A DNA stretch of 64,000 bases from Ornithinimicrobium cerasi (lineage in GTDB: Bacteria > Actinomycetota > Actinomycetes > Actinomycetales > Dermatophilaceae), in contig NZ_QZMN01000009.1 in assembly GCF_003702705.1 (NCBI RefSeq), positions 1 through 64,000 of the forward strand, written 5' to 3'. Below the pieces are notes generated by a model, which was not told the DNA's origin, did no database searches, and saw only the letters and a list, made by a program, of their open reading frames with translations. Position numbers and translations under genes: made by a program. This document shows, piece by piece, positions 19,350 through 37,440 of this stretch (its first letter is position 1; every line of letters starts with the position of its first letter).

Positions 19350-19658
19350 TCACAGCTTGATCTCGATGTTGACGTCCGCCGGCAGGTCGAGACGCATCAA
19401 CGAGTCGACCGCCTTGGGGGTCGGGTCGACGATGTCGATGAGGCGCTTGTGGGTGCGCATCTCGAAGTGCTCGCGGCTGTCCTTGTACTTGTGGGGCGAC
19501 CGAATGACGCAGAAGACGTTCTTCTCCGTCGGCAACGGCACCGGGCCGACCACGGTCGCACCGGCACGGGTCACCGTGTCAACGATCTTGCGCGCCGAGC
19601 TGTCGATGACCTCGTGGTCGTACGACTTCAGCCGGATGCGGATCTTCTGTCCCGCCAT
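19350..19658 (-). CDS. rpsJ: 30S ribosomal protein S10 (uS10, NusE)
   Basis: 102 residues, [20 protein letters not shown]; first gene of the S10 operon. Besides its place in the 30S head it acts as NusE, linking NusG or the Nus complex to the ribosome. [20 protein letters not shown] and [20 protein letters not shown] are standard. It has a roughly 280-base leader with a promoter at 19943-19971. Confidence 0.97.
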   Translation of the reverse strand: MAGQKIRIRLKSYDHEVIDSSARKIVDTVTRAGATVVGPVPLPTEKNVFCVIRSPHKYKDSREHFEMRTHKRLIDIVDPTPKAVDSLMRLDLPADVNIEIKL

Positions 19659-19936
19659 CGCTTGTCTGACTCTCTCTCGTCGTCCTACAGAACATTCGGT
19701 GCCGGATGAGGCTGGACCTTCCACCGACCCCCGAGGTCGGGCGTGTCGCACGACCGGCGGAGGCAGCCCATGTCAGGATTCCCTGCGTGGGCTGGTGTTC
19801 GGTCCCGGCCTCGACCGGGGCTTGCGCTTCCGTCGCCCGCGCGGGGACCTGCGGCGAGGGGACCTCACCGCGCAGTCTCTGCGCGTGCCGGACGGACGGT
19901 GACGGGCACATGGGTGTACGCCACGCGTCAAGCAAC
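19659..19936 (-). promoter_or_regulatory. Leader of the S10 operon
   Basis: About 280 untranslated bases separate the rpsJ start from the predicted transcription start. No gene is convincing in this stretch. Short GC-rich complementary segments suggest structure, so an autoregulatory leader is possible, but I see no match to the E. coli L4-responsive hairpins. Confidence 0.4.
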
Positions 19937-19942
19937 CTGTCT

Positions 19943-19971
19943 AGTGTGCCACGAACGGGCGCACCGCCCAA
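19943..19971 (-). promoter_or_regulatory. S10 operon promoter
   Basis: Minus strand: TTGGGC (19966-19971) preceded by CGATT, 17-bp spacer, CACACT (19943-19948). The GATTTGGGC string matches the rplJ and rRNA promoters. The -10 on the opposite strand reads TAGTGT and might serve the divergent lipoprotein gene. Confidence 0.55.
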
Positions 19972-19999
19972 ATCGGCACCCCGACGTCGCCCTGCCACC

Positions 20000-20479
20000 A
20001 TGTGCGGCCCCCGCTCCCGGCCCCGGGCCGTCCTCGCGGGGCTGGTCGGGCTGGTCGGGGTCGCCCTGCTGGCCGGCTGCGCCGGTCCGCCACCGGACCC
20101 GGGTATGCCGCCCGCCCCCTCGGCCGGTCAGGCCCCGGCGACCGCCTCCCCGTCCCCTCCCCCGTCACCCCCGTGCCCTGCGGCGCTGCCCGTCGGGGCG
20201 GTGACCTGGGTGGAGCGCAGCGACGGCGTGGCGCTGCGGGTCGTGCCCTCGGCGCAGCTGCGCGCCTGCGGGGGACCCTTCCGGACCGTCGAGGACCCTC
20301 CCCCGGGGTGGTCGGACCCTCTCGGAGAGGCGCCCACCGCGGACTCACCCGGGATGCTCGAGCAGTACCGCTGTCACCTGGAGCTGGCGTCCGGCGCGGA
20401 CGAGTGGCACCTGGAGCCGTGGCGTCCGGTGGTGGACGACGGGGTCATGCTGGCCGCCGCGTGCAACCCGCTGCCGTAG
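20000..20479 (+). CDS. Putative lipoprotein, DUF2599-like
   Basis: 159 residues from ATG. The signal peptide AVLAGLVGLVGVALLAGC ends in a lipobox (LAGC, Cys near residue 27), followed by a Pro/Ala/Ser linker (about 28-55) that would span from the membrane. The globular part includes GAVTWVERSDGVALRVVPSA and EWHLEPWRPVVDDGVMLAAA, with three further cysteines. The LEPWRPVVDD..ML...CNP ending recalls DUF2599 proteins of actinobacteria (from memory, not searched). Function unknown. It is divergent from rpsJ and convergent with the YceI gene, whose stop codon is one base away. Confidence 0.75.
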   Translation: MCGPRSRPRAVLAGLVGLVGVALLAGCAGPPPDPGMPPAPSAGQAPATASPSPPPSPPCPAALPVGAVTWVERSDGVALRVVPSAQLRACGGPFRTVEDPPPGWSDPLGEAPTADSPGMLEQYRCHLELASGADEWHLEPWRPVVDDGVMLAAACNPLP

Positions 20480-20480
20480 G

Positions 20481-21050
20481 TCAGGACGCCTGGCCGGCGT
20501 CCTCGGTCCTGATCGCCGAGATCTCGAACTCGAGCGACACCTTCTCGGAGACGAGCACCCCGCCCTTGTCGAGGGGCATGTTCCAGTGCAGCCCGAACTC
20601 CTTGCGGTTCAGCCGCCGCGTGGCCTCGAAACCGGCGCGGAGGTTGCCCATCGGGTCGCGCTGGATGCCCAGGAGCGCGATCGGGATGGCCACCTGCTTG
20701 GTGGTGCTCTTGATCGTCAGGTCGCCGACGACCATGAAGTTGTCCTCCTCGACCTCGTCGACCGTGCTTGAGACGAACCGGATCTCGGGGTACGTCTCCA
20801 CGTCGAAGAAGTCGACGCTGCGCAGGTGCTCGTCGCGCTGGGCGTTGTAGGTGTCGACGCTCGCCGCCTGGATGACGACCTCGACGGAGGACCGGGAGAC
20901 CTCCTCCGCGTCGACGCGGATGACCCCCGAGACCTCCTTGAAGGTGCCGCGCACGGTGGTCACCATCGCGTGCCGGGCGGAGAAGCCGACCCGGGTGTGC
21001 GCCGGGTCGAAGCGCCACTCGCCGCTCATGGACGGGTCGAAGAGAGTCAC
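20481..21050 (-). CDS. YceI-family protein
   Basis: 189 residues from GTG. The YceI lipocalin-like barrel is recognised by [20 protein letters not shown], then [20 protein letters not shown] and [20 protein letters not shown]. Family members bind isoprenoid-type lipids. No signal peptide is seen, so a cytoplasmic location is likely. TAGGGT (21058-21063) ends seven bases before the GTG and no ribosome-binding site exists, suggesting a leaderless message; an ATG seven codons downstream (21029) is an alternative. It follows the tuf terminator. Confidence 0.88.
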   Translation of the reverse strand: MTLFDPSMSGEWRFDPAHTRVGFSARHAMVTTVRGTFKEVSGVIRVDAEEVSRSSVEVVIQAASVDTYNAQRDEHLRSVDFFDVETYPEIRFVSSTVDEVEEDNFMVVGDLTIKSTTKQVAIPIALLGIQRDPMGNLRAGFEATRRLNRKEFGLHWNMPLDKGGVLVSEKVSLEFEISAIRTEDAGQAS

Positions 21051-21125
21051 GGGGCTGACCCTACCCGCTGGCACGTCAGGTTTCGCCCCTCGCCACGCGG
21101 TGCGGGCGGCACGCCGCACGCAGAC

Positions 21126-21158
21126 GGGCCCCGCCACCTCGAGGAGGTGACGGGGCCC
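21126..21158 (-). terminator. Terminator of the str operon (after tuf)
   Basis: GGGCCCCGCCACCTC / GAGGTGACGGGGCCC, a 15-bp stem with one mismatch and a 3-base loop, 22 bases beyond the tuf stop codon. Confidence 0.85.
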
Positions 21159-21179
21159 GACCTGCGAGCAGGGGTCAGG

Positions 21180-22373
<1,194 letters not shown>

Positions 22374-22493
22374 TGGGGTCCTCCTGTTGGACGTGTTGCG
22401 ATCGTCACCGGTTGGGTACCGGGGGCGACGGTCATGATTTCTGATGGATGGTGGTGCTTCGGTCCATCACTCCGCGGACGGAGTGAGGTCAGC

Positions 22494-24596
<2,103 letters not shown>

Positions 24597-24645
24597 GGTC
24601 TCTCTCTCTGGTTGGTCGTCTCGTGCGGTCTGCCGTGCGGGCGGC

Positions 24646-24703
24646 GGGAGGTGAGGGCGCGTGCCTGCGCCGGGGGCGCGGGCACGTCATACCCTCACCT
24701 CCC
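24646..24703 (-). terminator. Three-tier hairpin between rpsG and fusA
   Basis: Outer stem GGGAGGTGAGGG (24646-24657) / CCCTCACCTCCC (24692-24703), perfect 12 bp; middle stem CGTGCC / GGCACG (24660-24665 with 24681-24686); inner GCGCC / GGCGC. It begins five bases after the rpsG stop on the minus strand. It is probably an attenuator or RNA processing and stability element inside the str operon. Confidence 0.65.
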
Positions 24704-24708
24704 GGCGA

Positions 24709-25179
24709 TCACCAGCGGTAGTGGGCGAACGCCTTGTTGGCGTCGGCCATCTTGTGCGTGTCCTCACGGCGCTTGACCGCGGCGCCGAGGCCGTTGCTGG
24801 CGTCGAGGATCTCGTTCATCAGGCGCTCGGTCATCGTCTTCTCACGACGCTGGCGGGCGTAGCCCACGAGCCAGCGCAGGGCGAGCGTGGTCGAGCGGTT
24901 GGGCTTGACCTCGATCGGCACCTGGTAGGTGGCGCCACCGACGCGGCGGGACTTGACCTCCAGCGAGGGCTTGACGTTGTCGAGCGCGCGCTTGAGGGTC
25001 TGCACCGGGTCGGTGCCGGACTTGGCGCGGCAGCCCTCGAGGGCGCCGTAGACGATGCGCTCGGCGGTGGACTTCTTGCCGTCCGTGAGGATCTTGTTGA
25101 CGAGCTGGGTGACCAGCTGGCTGCCGTAGACCGGGTCCTGGATCAGCGGGCGCTTGGGAGCGGGGCCCTTACGAGGCAT
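24709..25179 (-). CDS. rpsG: 30S ribosomal protein S7 (uS7)
   Basis: 156 residues, [20 protein letters not shown] to the C-terminal [11 protein letters not shown]. It nucleates 30S head assembly. [20 protein letters not shown] is diagnostic. The ATG overlaps the rpsL stop by one base (TAATG), so it is translationally coupled to S12. Confidence 0.97.
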   Translation of the reverse strand: MPRKGPAPKRPLIQDPVYGSQLVTQLVNKILTDGKKSTAERIVYGALEGCRAKSGTDPVQTLKRALDNVKPSLEVKSRRVGGATYQVPIEVKPNRSTTLALRWLVGYARQRREKTMTERLMNEILDASNGLGAAVKRREDTHKMADANKAFAHYRW

Positions 25180-25553
25180 TACTTCTTCTCCTTCTTGGCG
25201 CCGTAGCGGGAGCGGGACTGGTTGCGCCCCTTGACGCCCTGGGTGTCCAGGGACCCGCGGATGATCTTGTAGCGGACGCCGGGAAGGTCCTTCACACGAC
25301 CACCGCGCACGAGCACGATCGAGTGCTCCTGCAGGTTGTGGCCCACGCCCGGGATGTAGGCCGTGACCTCGACGCCGCTGGTTAGGCGCACACGGGCGAC
25401 CTTGCGCAGGGCGGAGTTCGGCTTCTTCGGGGTGGTGGTGTAGACGCGGGTGCAGACGCCGCGGCGCTGCGGGTTGCCCTTGAGGGCCGGTGAGTCGGAC
25501 TTCTTCACCTTGTCCGAGCGGCCCTTGCGGACGAGCTGGTTGATCGTGGGCAC
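25179..25553 (-). CDS. rpsL: 30S ribosomal protein S12 (uS12)
   Basis: 124 residues from GTG ([20 protein letters not shown]); the frame runs upstream to 25808 without homology. It controls decoding accuracy. The streptomycin-relevant loops [13 protein letters not shown] and [12 protein letters not shown] carry the wild-type lysines, so classical resistance changes are absent. [17 protein letters not shown] includes the aspartate/histidine neighbourhood of S12 modification. It is the first gene of the str cluster, behind a roughly 260-base leader. Confidence 0.97.
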   Translation of the reverse strand: MPTINQLVRKGRSDKVKKSDSPALKGNPQRRGVCTRVYTTTPKKPNSALRKVARVRLTSGVEVTAYIPGVGHNLQEHSIVLVRGGRVKDLPGVRYKIIRGSLDTQGVKGRNQSRSRYGAKKEKK

Positions 25554-25812
25554 TGATTCTCCGTCAGTCGATGTGGTCGTGCGGTCTCCGGCTGGGGGCC
25601 GGCCCCGCTCCTTGGGTTGTGCCTGTCCGTGGACCTCCGGGAGCCGGTGGTCCGGGACCTGCTGCTCTCCCCCGCACTTCCCGACCGGCCCGCCCGTGGT
25701 GCATGATGTGCGTTCACGGGGTGGACCGGGCGGACTGCCCGGCGAGAGGTGTCTGCGCCGGGGACGACATCGTCGCCCGCCAGCGCGCGTGCGGGACCTA
25801 GCCCGCACACGG
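25554..25812 (-). promoter_or_regulatory. Leader of the str operon
   Basis: About 260 untranslated bases between the promoter at 25819-25848 and the rpsL start. I see no gene and no single dominant hairpin. The purines CGGAGAATCA just before the GTG serve as ribosome-binding site. Overlapping open frames are GC artefacts. Confidence 0.4.
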
Positions 25813-25818
25813 CTCTCC

Positions 25819-25848
25819 AGACTACCGGCAGGCTCCCCTGCGCTCCAA
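25819..25848 (-). promoter_or_regulatory. str operon promoter
   Basis: Minus strand: TTGGAG (25843-25848) in the string GATTTGGAGC, 18-bp spacer, TAGTCT (25819-25824). The -35 region is identical over ten bases to that of the rRNA promoter at the left edge. Confidence 0.65.
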
Positions 25849-25893
25849 ATCAGCGACTGGACGGGCCCACGCCCCCGGCCTCCCCCGACGCCG

Positions 25894-25934
25894 CAGGGGC
25901 GGGTATGCCGTGGGACACGGCATACCCGCCCCTG
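25894..25934 (-). terminator. Terminator after rpoC
   Basis: Perfect 19-bp stem CAGGGGCGGGTATGCCGTG and its complement with a 3-base loop, starting 19 bases beyond the rpoC stop codon. Each arm contains the GGTATGCC octamer that recurs across the window. Confidence 0.88.
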
Positions 25935-25952
25935 TCGGGGACCGGGTGGTCC

Positions 25953-29879
<3,927 letters not shown>

Positions 29880-29926
29880 GTGGATCCTTCTCTCCGTGAT
29901 CTCGGGTTACGCAGTTCAAGACGTTG

Positions 29927-29992
29927 GGTATGACGTGTGGCTGGGCCGTGGGGCCGGTGCCGGTTCTCGAGGCGCCGGCCCCACGTCATACC
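29927..29992 (-). terminator. Long hairpin between rpoB and rpoC
   Basis: Outer arms GGTATGACGTG (29927-29937) and CACGTCATACC (29982-29992) are perfect complements. An inner stem GTGGGGCCGGTGCC (29948-29961) pairs with GGCGCCGGCCCCAC (29971-29984). The two stems share bases 29982-29984, so they may be alternative folds. Since rpoC has no other obvious promoter, this is more likely an attenuation or processing site than a full stop. Confidence 0.55.
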
Positions 29993-29997
29993 TGTGT

Positions 29998-33471
<3,474 letters not shown>

Positions 33472-33648
33472 GGATTGGTCCTTCCACGGGCCTGATGGGC
33501 GGCTAAGGTCAGGCCACCCCGGCCAGCCTCCGGACACGACGACTCGACGGTGTCAAGCGCATCTTCCGGTCCCTGGTCGTGGGGCGGCGACGCGCGATGC
33601 CGTCGGTCGGTGGAGTACGGGGGCAGGTGAAGGGCAGCGCAAAGCGAC

Positions 33649-33678
33649 AGCATACACGCATGAGCGAGCCAGATCCAA
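33649..33678 (-). promoter_or_regulatory. rpoB promoter
   Basis: Minus strand: TTGGAT (33673-33678), 18-bp spacer, TATGCT (33649-33654). Same spacing and TTGG-type -35 as the rRNA and r-protein promoters. Between this and rplL lie three hairpins, so rpoBC is probably uncoupled from rplJL. Confidence 0.55.
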
Positions 33679-33838
33679 TCGGTCGCGACGTCGCGACCGG
33701 GACCTGCGCTCCCGCCCCCCGGTTCGGCGAGAACACTCTCGCCCGTGGCCCCGCCATCCGTCAAGCCGGACCGCCCGGTATGGCGTGTCGCGCGCCCGCG
33801 GAGGTGCGCCCCCGGGCCCACCCACGAGGAGCGGAGCG

Positions 33839-33942
33839 CCCCCGGCATACCCGGGGGAACAGCGAGGGCGGGGCCGCGACCAGCGTGCTGCTGGTGCGAC
33901 CCCGCCCGTGCGGAGCGGTCCCGGGCGGTCAGGCCGCCCGGG
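33839..33942 (-). terminator. Three tandem hairpins after rplL
   Basis: In transcript order: CCCGGGCGG / CCGCCCGGG (33920-33942, 5-base loop), six bases after the rplL stop; then a long stem GGGCGGGG..ACCAGC / GCTGGT..CCCCGCCC (33866-33907); then CCCCCGG / CCGGGGG (33839-33857). Together they should terminate rplJL transcripts efficiently before the rpoB promoter. The rest of the 477-base rplL-rpoB gap holds no gene I can support. Confidence 0.8.
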
Positions 33943-33948
33943 CCGGGC

Positions 33949-34338
33949 TCACTTGACGCTGACGGTGGCGCCGGCGCCCTCGAGCTGCTCCTTGGCCTTG
34001 TTCGCGGCGTCCTTGTCGACCTTCTCCAGGACCGCCTTGGGAGCGCCGTCGACGAGGTCCTTGGCCTCCTTCAGCCCCAGGGAGGTCAGCGCGCGGACCT
34101 CCTTGATGACCTGGATCTTCTTGTCGCCAGCGGCCTCGAGGACGACGTCGAACTCGTCCTGCTCCTCCTCGACGACGGCGTCGCCGCCGCCGGCGGGGGC
34201 GCCGGCGGCCGCGACGGCGACCGGGGCGGCAGCGGTGACCTCGAAGGTCTCCTCGAAAGCCTTGACGAACTCGGACAGCTCGATCAGGGTCATCTCCTTG
34301 AACTGGTCAAGGAGCTCCTCGGTGCTCAGCTTCGCCAT
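33949..34338 (-). CDS. rplL: 50S ribosomal protein L7/L12 (bL12)
   Basis: 129 residues from [20 protein letters not shown] with GAAAGGAAC upstream. N-terminal dimerisation domain 1-35, flexible Ala/Gly/Val hinge about 45-65, C-terminal domain with the factor-binding helix [20 protein letters not shown] and [20 protein letters not shown]. It recruits translational GTPases as multiple copies on L10. It lies 79 bases after rplJ. Confidence 0.97.
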   Translation of the reverse strand: MAKLSTEELLDQFKEMTLIELSEFVKAFEETFEVTAAAPVAVAAAGAPAGGGDAVVEEEQDEFDVVLEAAGDKKIQVIKEVRALTSLGLKEAKDLVDGAPKAVLEKVDKDAANKAKEQLEGAGATVSVK

Positions 34339-34417
34339 GGTGGCGTTCCTTTCTCGTTGTGCCGTGAGTGGCGGGTTGTGATGGTGCTGCTCCGGACGAC
34401 CTCGCGGTCGACGCGGC

Positions 34418-35053
34418 TCAGCTCTCGTCGCCACCCTCGGCGACGTCGGTGGAAGCCTCGGCCGGAGCCTCGGCGGGCGTCTCGGCGTCAGCCTCGACGG
34501 GGGTCTCGGCAGCAGCCTCGACGGGTGCGGCGGTGCCCTGCTCCTCCACCTTCGCGCGCAGCGCGTCGACGACCCGGGCGGTCTGCGACAGCGGGGCGGC
34601 GAAGAGGTAGACGGCCTTGCTCAGGTTCGCCTTCATGGCGCCGGCGAGCTTGGCCAGCAGGACCTCGCGGGACTCCAGGTCCGCGAGCTTGGTGATCTCC
34701 TCGGGGCTCAACGGCTTGCCGTCGAGCACCCCCGCCTTGATCACCAGGGCCGGGTTGGCCTTGGCGAAGTCACGCAGGCCCTTGGCCGCCTCCACCGGGT
34801 CACCGGTGACGAAGGCGATGGCCGTGGGGCCCACCAGGTGCTCGTCGAGGCCCTCGATGCCGGCCTCGGCAGCAGCACGCCTGGTCAGCGTGTTCTTCAC
34901 CACGGAGTAGGTGGCGTGCTCGCGCATGGAGCCGCGCAGCTGGGTGAGCTGACTCACCGTCAGGCCGCGGTACTCCGTGAGCACGGCCGCGCCGGACGTG
35001 CGGAACTTCTCCGCGATGTCCGCGATGGCTGCAGCCTTCTCAGCAGTCGCCAT
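34418..35053 (-). CDS. rplJ: 50S ribosomal protein L10 (uL10)
   Basis: 211 residues from ATG ([20 protein letters not shown]) with AAGGAGGCCCAC upstream. The core [20 protein letters not shown] anchors the L7/L12 stalk. The C-terminal 40 residues are an Ala/Glu/Pro/Thr-rich repeat-like tail ([20 protein letters not shown]), longer than in E. coli L10 (165 residues) and typical of actinobacteria. It has its own promoter and a leader of about 220 bases. Confidence 0.96.
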   Translation of the reverse strand: MATAEKAAAIADIAEKFRTSGAAVLTEYRGLTVSQLTQLRGSMREHATYSVVKNTLTRRAAAEAGIEGLDEHLVGPTAIAFVTGDPVEAAKGLRDFAKANPALVIKAGVLDGKPLSPEEITKLADLESREVLLAKLAGAMKANLSKAVYLFAAPLSQTARVVDALRAKVEEQGTAAPVEAAAETPVEADAETPAEAPAEASTDVAEGGDES

Positions 35054-35274
35054 GTGGGCCTCCTTCGTCACGTGGTGCCGGATACCCCCCGGCCCCTCAC
35101 GGCGAGAGCCCCGGCGCAGGGCGCTCGGGGCTCGTGGTTCCGGGGCTCGGACAGGTCCTCACCGCGGCGGCTCTTCACACTCCTGCGCTGGTCGCTCCCG
35201 CTGTCGGGAACCTTCGGCCGGCGTCTCCTGGGCTCGCGCCCCGGGCACGCCGACAACCGGCGGTCATTGGGTAT
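35054..35274 (-). promoter_or_regulatory. rplJ leader
   Basis: About 220 bases of untranslated leader between the rplJ promoter and start codon. In many bacteria the L10-L12 complex binds this leader and represses translation (family knowledge). It is GC-rich with several possible short stems, but I cannot identify the kink-turn motif by eye. Confidence 0.35.
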
Positions 35275-35280
35275 GCCGCC

Positions 35281-35310
35281 AGAGTACGGCATCCCGTTCG
35301 CCCGGCCCAA
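35281..35310 (-). promoter_or_regulatory. rplJ-rplL promoter
   Basis: Minus strand: TTGGGC (35305-35310) in GGATTTGGGC, 18-bp spacer, TACTCT (35281-35286). Confidence 0.65.
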
Positions 35311-35370
35311 ATCCACGGCTGCCCGAGCCACGACCTGACGCGGGGGCCCGTCATCGGGTAGACCTAGCGC

Positions 35371-36096
35371 ATGAAATCTGTCGAGCGCTGGTACTCGGAC
35401 CGCATGGGTCAGGACATCACCCTCGCGCGCTGGGGCCACGACGGCGTGCCGGTCCTCGCCCTTCCCACCGCCGGGGGTGACGCGGAGGAGGTGGAGCGGC
35501 ACAAGCTCGTCGACGTGCTCGGCGACCTCATCGACGCCGGCCACGTGCGGCTCTACTCCTGCGACAGCGTGGCCGGGAAGGCCATGATGCAGGAGCACGG
35601 CGACGTCGCGTACCGGTGCTGGCTGCTCAACCAGTTCCACCAGGCGGTCGCCGCCGAGGTGGTCCCCGCCATGCAGGCCGACTCCGGCCACCGACTGGTG
35701 ACGGTGACCGGCTCCTCGATCGGGGCGTTCAACTCGGTCGCCCTCCTGTGCCGGTTCCCGCACCTGTTCCGGCTGGCCATCGCGATGAGCGGGACCTACG
35801 AGATCGAGCGCTTCGTCGGCGGCTACACCGAGGACCTGTTCTACGCGACGCCGCAGCGGTTCCTGCCGGGGATGGACGGCGCCGGCCTCGAGCTCCACCG
35901 GCAGCGGTACGTCCTCCTCGCCTCCGGCACCGGGGCCTGGGAGGACATCGACGAGTCGTGGCGGATGGCGGACGTGCTGGGCGCGCGCGGCATACCGAAC
36001 CGGGTCGACAACTGGGGCCCCGACTACGAGCACGAGTGGCCGACCTGGTGGGCCATGCTGCCGCAGTACCTCCGCGAGCTGCTCGGCCTGGGCTGA
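35371..36096 (+). CDS. Esterase-like alpha/beta hydrolase (COG4947-like)
   Basis: 241 residues. The nucleophile elbow is GSSIG in VTVTGSSIGAFNSVALLCRF (Ser near residue 114), and the C-terminal NWGPDYEHEWPTWWAMLPQY supplies the expected Asp/His-Trp region seen in small putative esterases of the COG4947 kind. No signal peptide, so probably cytoplasmic. The substrate is unknown. TAGACC (35359-35364) lies six bases before the ATG with no ribosome-binding site, so it is probably leaderless. It is followed 42 bases later by the P1 peptidase gene on the same strand. Confidence 0.8.
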   Translation: MKSVERWYSDRMGQDITLARWGHDGVPVLALPTAGGDAEEVERHKLVDVLGDLIDAGHVRLYSCDSVAGKAMMQEHGDVAYRCWLLNQFHQAVAAEVVPAMQADSGHRLVTVTGSSIGAFNSVALLCRFPHLFRLAIAMSGTYEIERFVGGYTEDLFYATPQRFLPGMDGAGLELHRQRYVLLASGTGAWEDIDESWRMADVLGARGIPNRVDNWGPDYEHEWPTWWAMLPQYLRELLGLG

Positions 36097-36138
36097 CGGC
36101 CCACCCCGGGCCCGCCCGTCGGCTGGGAGGATGCGGGC

Positions 36139-37227
36139 ATGGGAGCCCTCACCGACGTCCCCGGCGTGCGCGTCGCCCACGTCACCCTGGGCGGGGCGGG
36201 GGACTCGGTGCGGACCGGTGTGACGTGCGTGCTCCCCGCCGCCCGTGACCTGCTCGCGGCTCCGGTCACCGCCGCCGTGCACGTGGTCAACGGCTACGGC
36301 AAGCCGGTGGGGCTGGTCCAGGTCGCCGAGCTCGGCGAGATCGAGACGCCGCTGGTGCTGACCAGCACGCTGGCGGTCGGAGCCGCCCACGAGGGGGTGG
36401 TCCGGCACCTCCTCGCGCGCCATCCGGACCTGGGCCGCCCGGAGACGGTCAACCCGGTGGTGCTGGAGTGCAACGACGGACGGCTCAACGACCAGCGCGC
36501 CCTCGCCGTGCGGGCCGAGCACGTCGCCGAGGCCATCGGTCTGGCGGAGAGGCGCCGGGACGGGCATCCCGTCGAGGAGGGGTCGGTGGGCGCCGGCCAC
36601 GGCATGGTCGCCTTCGGCTGGAAGGGTGGGATCGGCACCTCGTCCGCCGCCGTCGACGACGAGGTGTGCCGCGCCACGCTCGGCGCCCTGGTGCTCACCA
36701 ACATGGGCCGGCCCGAGGACCTGGTGGTGCACGGGCGGCGGGTCGGGATGTCGGACGCGGACGGGCGGGCCGCGGCGGGGCAGGGTGCGGCGGGGCAAGG
36801 CGCAGCAGGGCAGGGCGCGGCGGGGCAAGGCGCAGCAGGGCAGGGCGCGGCGGGGCAGGGTGCGGCTCGGCAGGATGCAGCGGGTCGGCGGGGTGGCGGT
36901 CCTGACACCGACGACGCACCGGCCGACGGCTCGGTGATCGTGCTGCTCGCGACCGACGCGCCGCTCGACGCCCGCCAGCTCGGCCGGCTCGCCCGTCGGG
37001 CCCAGAACGGACTCGCCCGCACGGGCGTCGTGACCGACCACGGGTCGGGCGAGCTCGTTGTGGCGTGGACGACCACGGAGCCCCGGCATCGCCGCGACGG
37101 TCCGTGGCTGCGGCCCTGGTTCGCCGCCGTGGCCGACGTCGTCGAGGAGGCCGTGCTGTCATCCCTGCGGCATGCCTCCCCCGTGACCGGCCGAAACGGC
37201 CTCGTCGAGCGCTGCCCCTGGCTCTGA
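36139..37227 (+). CDS. P1-family (DmpA/NylC-type) self-processing peptidase with internal repeat
   Basis: 362 residues; Ntn-hydrolase of the DmpA/BapA/NylC family that cuts itself to expose a catalytic serine. GALTDVPGVRVAHVTLGGAG at the N-terminus, NGYGKPVGLVQVAELGEIET and GAGHGMVAFGWKGGIGTSSA are family motifs. The predicted cleavage is Gly264/Ser265 in DG-SVIVLLATDAPLDARQ. Just before it, residues about 211-249 are a Gly-Gln-Gly-Ala-Ala repeat encoded by a 15-bp minisatellite; most relatives have only a short loop there. The peptide specificity cannot be predicted (aminopeptidase or amide hydrolase of D- or beta-residues). GAGGAT lies six bases before the ATG: probably leaderless. Confidence 0.85.
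   Translation: MGALTDVPGVRVAHVTLGGAGDSVRTGVTCVLPAARDLLAAPVTAAVHVVNGYGKPVGLVQVAELGEIETPLVLTSTLAVGAAHEGVVRHLLARHPDLGRPETVNPVVLECNDGRLNDQRALAVRAEHVAEAIGLAERRRDGHPVEEGSVGAGHGMVAFGWKGGIGTSSAAVDDEVCRATLGALVLTNMGRPEDLVVHGRRVGMSDADGRAAAGQGAAGQGAAGQGAAGQGAAGQGAAGQGAARQDAAGRRGGGPDTDDAPADGSVIVLLATDAPLDARQLGRLARRAQNGLARTGVVTDHGSGELVVAWTTTEPRHRRDGPWLRPWFAAVADVVEEAVLSSLRHASPVTGRNGLVERCPWL
36771..36885 (+). repeat. 15-bp in-frame tandem repeat (30-bp higher-order unit) inside the P1 peptidase gene
   Basis: About seven copies of a 15-bp unit, GCGGGGCAGGGTGCG and variants, encoding Ala-Gly-Gln-Gly-Ala. Alternate units are more alike, giving a 30-bp period: 36781-36810 and 36811-36840 differ at one base. The final units are degenerate. 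Every length change by whole units keeps the frame. Confidence 0.9.
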
Positions 37228-37274
37228 GGGCATGCAGATGAATCCACGTCGAGCAACGTCGACGATGCAAGCCC

Positions 37275-37440
37275 CGGTGGATTTCGCTGCACGTCAAGCA
37301 CCGTGCAGCGAGATCCCCTGCATGCATCCCCGAGGGCGTCCTCATCGGTGGATTCCGCTGCACCTCAAGCGCTGGGCAGCAAGATCCCCCTGCATGCATG
37401 CCCGAGGGCGGCCTCCTCGGTGGATTCCGCTGCACCCTCA
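37275..37440. repeat. 71-72 bp tandem repeat, 2.3 copies
   Basis: Copies begin with CGGTGGATT at 37275, 37346 and 37418 (the last partial). Each contains a CTGCATGCAT segment and CCCGAGGGCG. Just upstream, TGCAGATGAATCCACG (37233-37248) is a near inverted copy of GGTGGATTTCGCTGCA (37276-37291). It fills the gap between the convergent P1 peptidase and DUF559 genes. Probably non-coding. Confidence 0.85.

Noticed and set aside
25554..25952. Small coding frames in the rpsL leader and rpoC 3' region
   Set aside because: Only GC-driven frames crossing promoter and terminator; no ribosome-binding site or motif.
36771..36885. CRISPR or frameshift-prone phase-variation tract
   Set aside because: Unit length 15 bp keeps the reading frame and lies inside a complete gene; it cannot switch the gene off by copy-number change.
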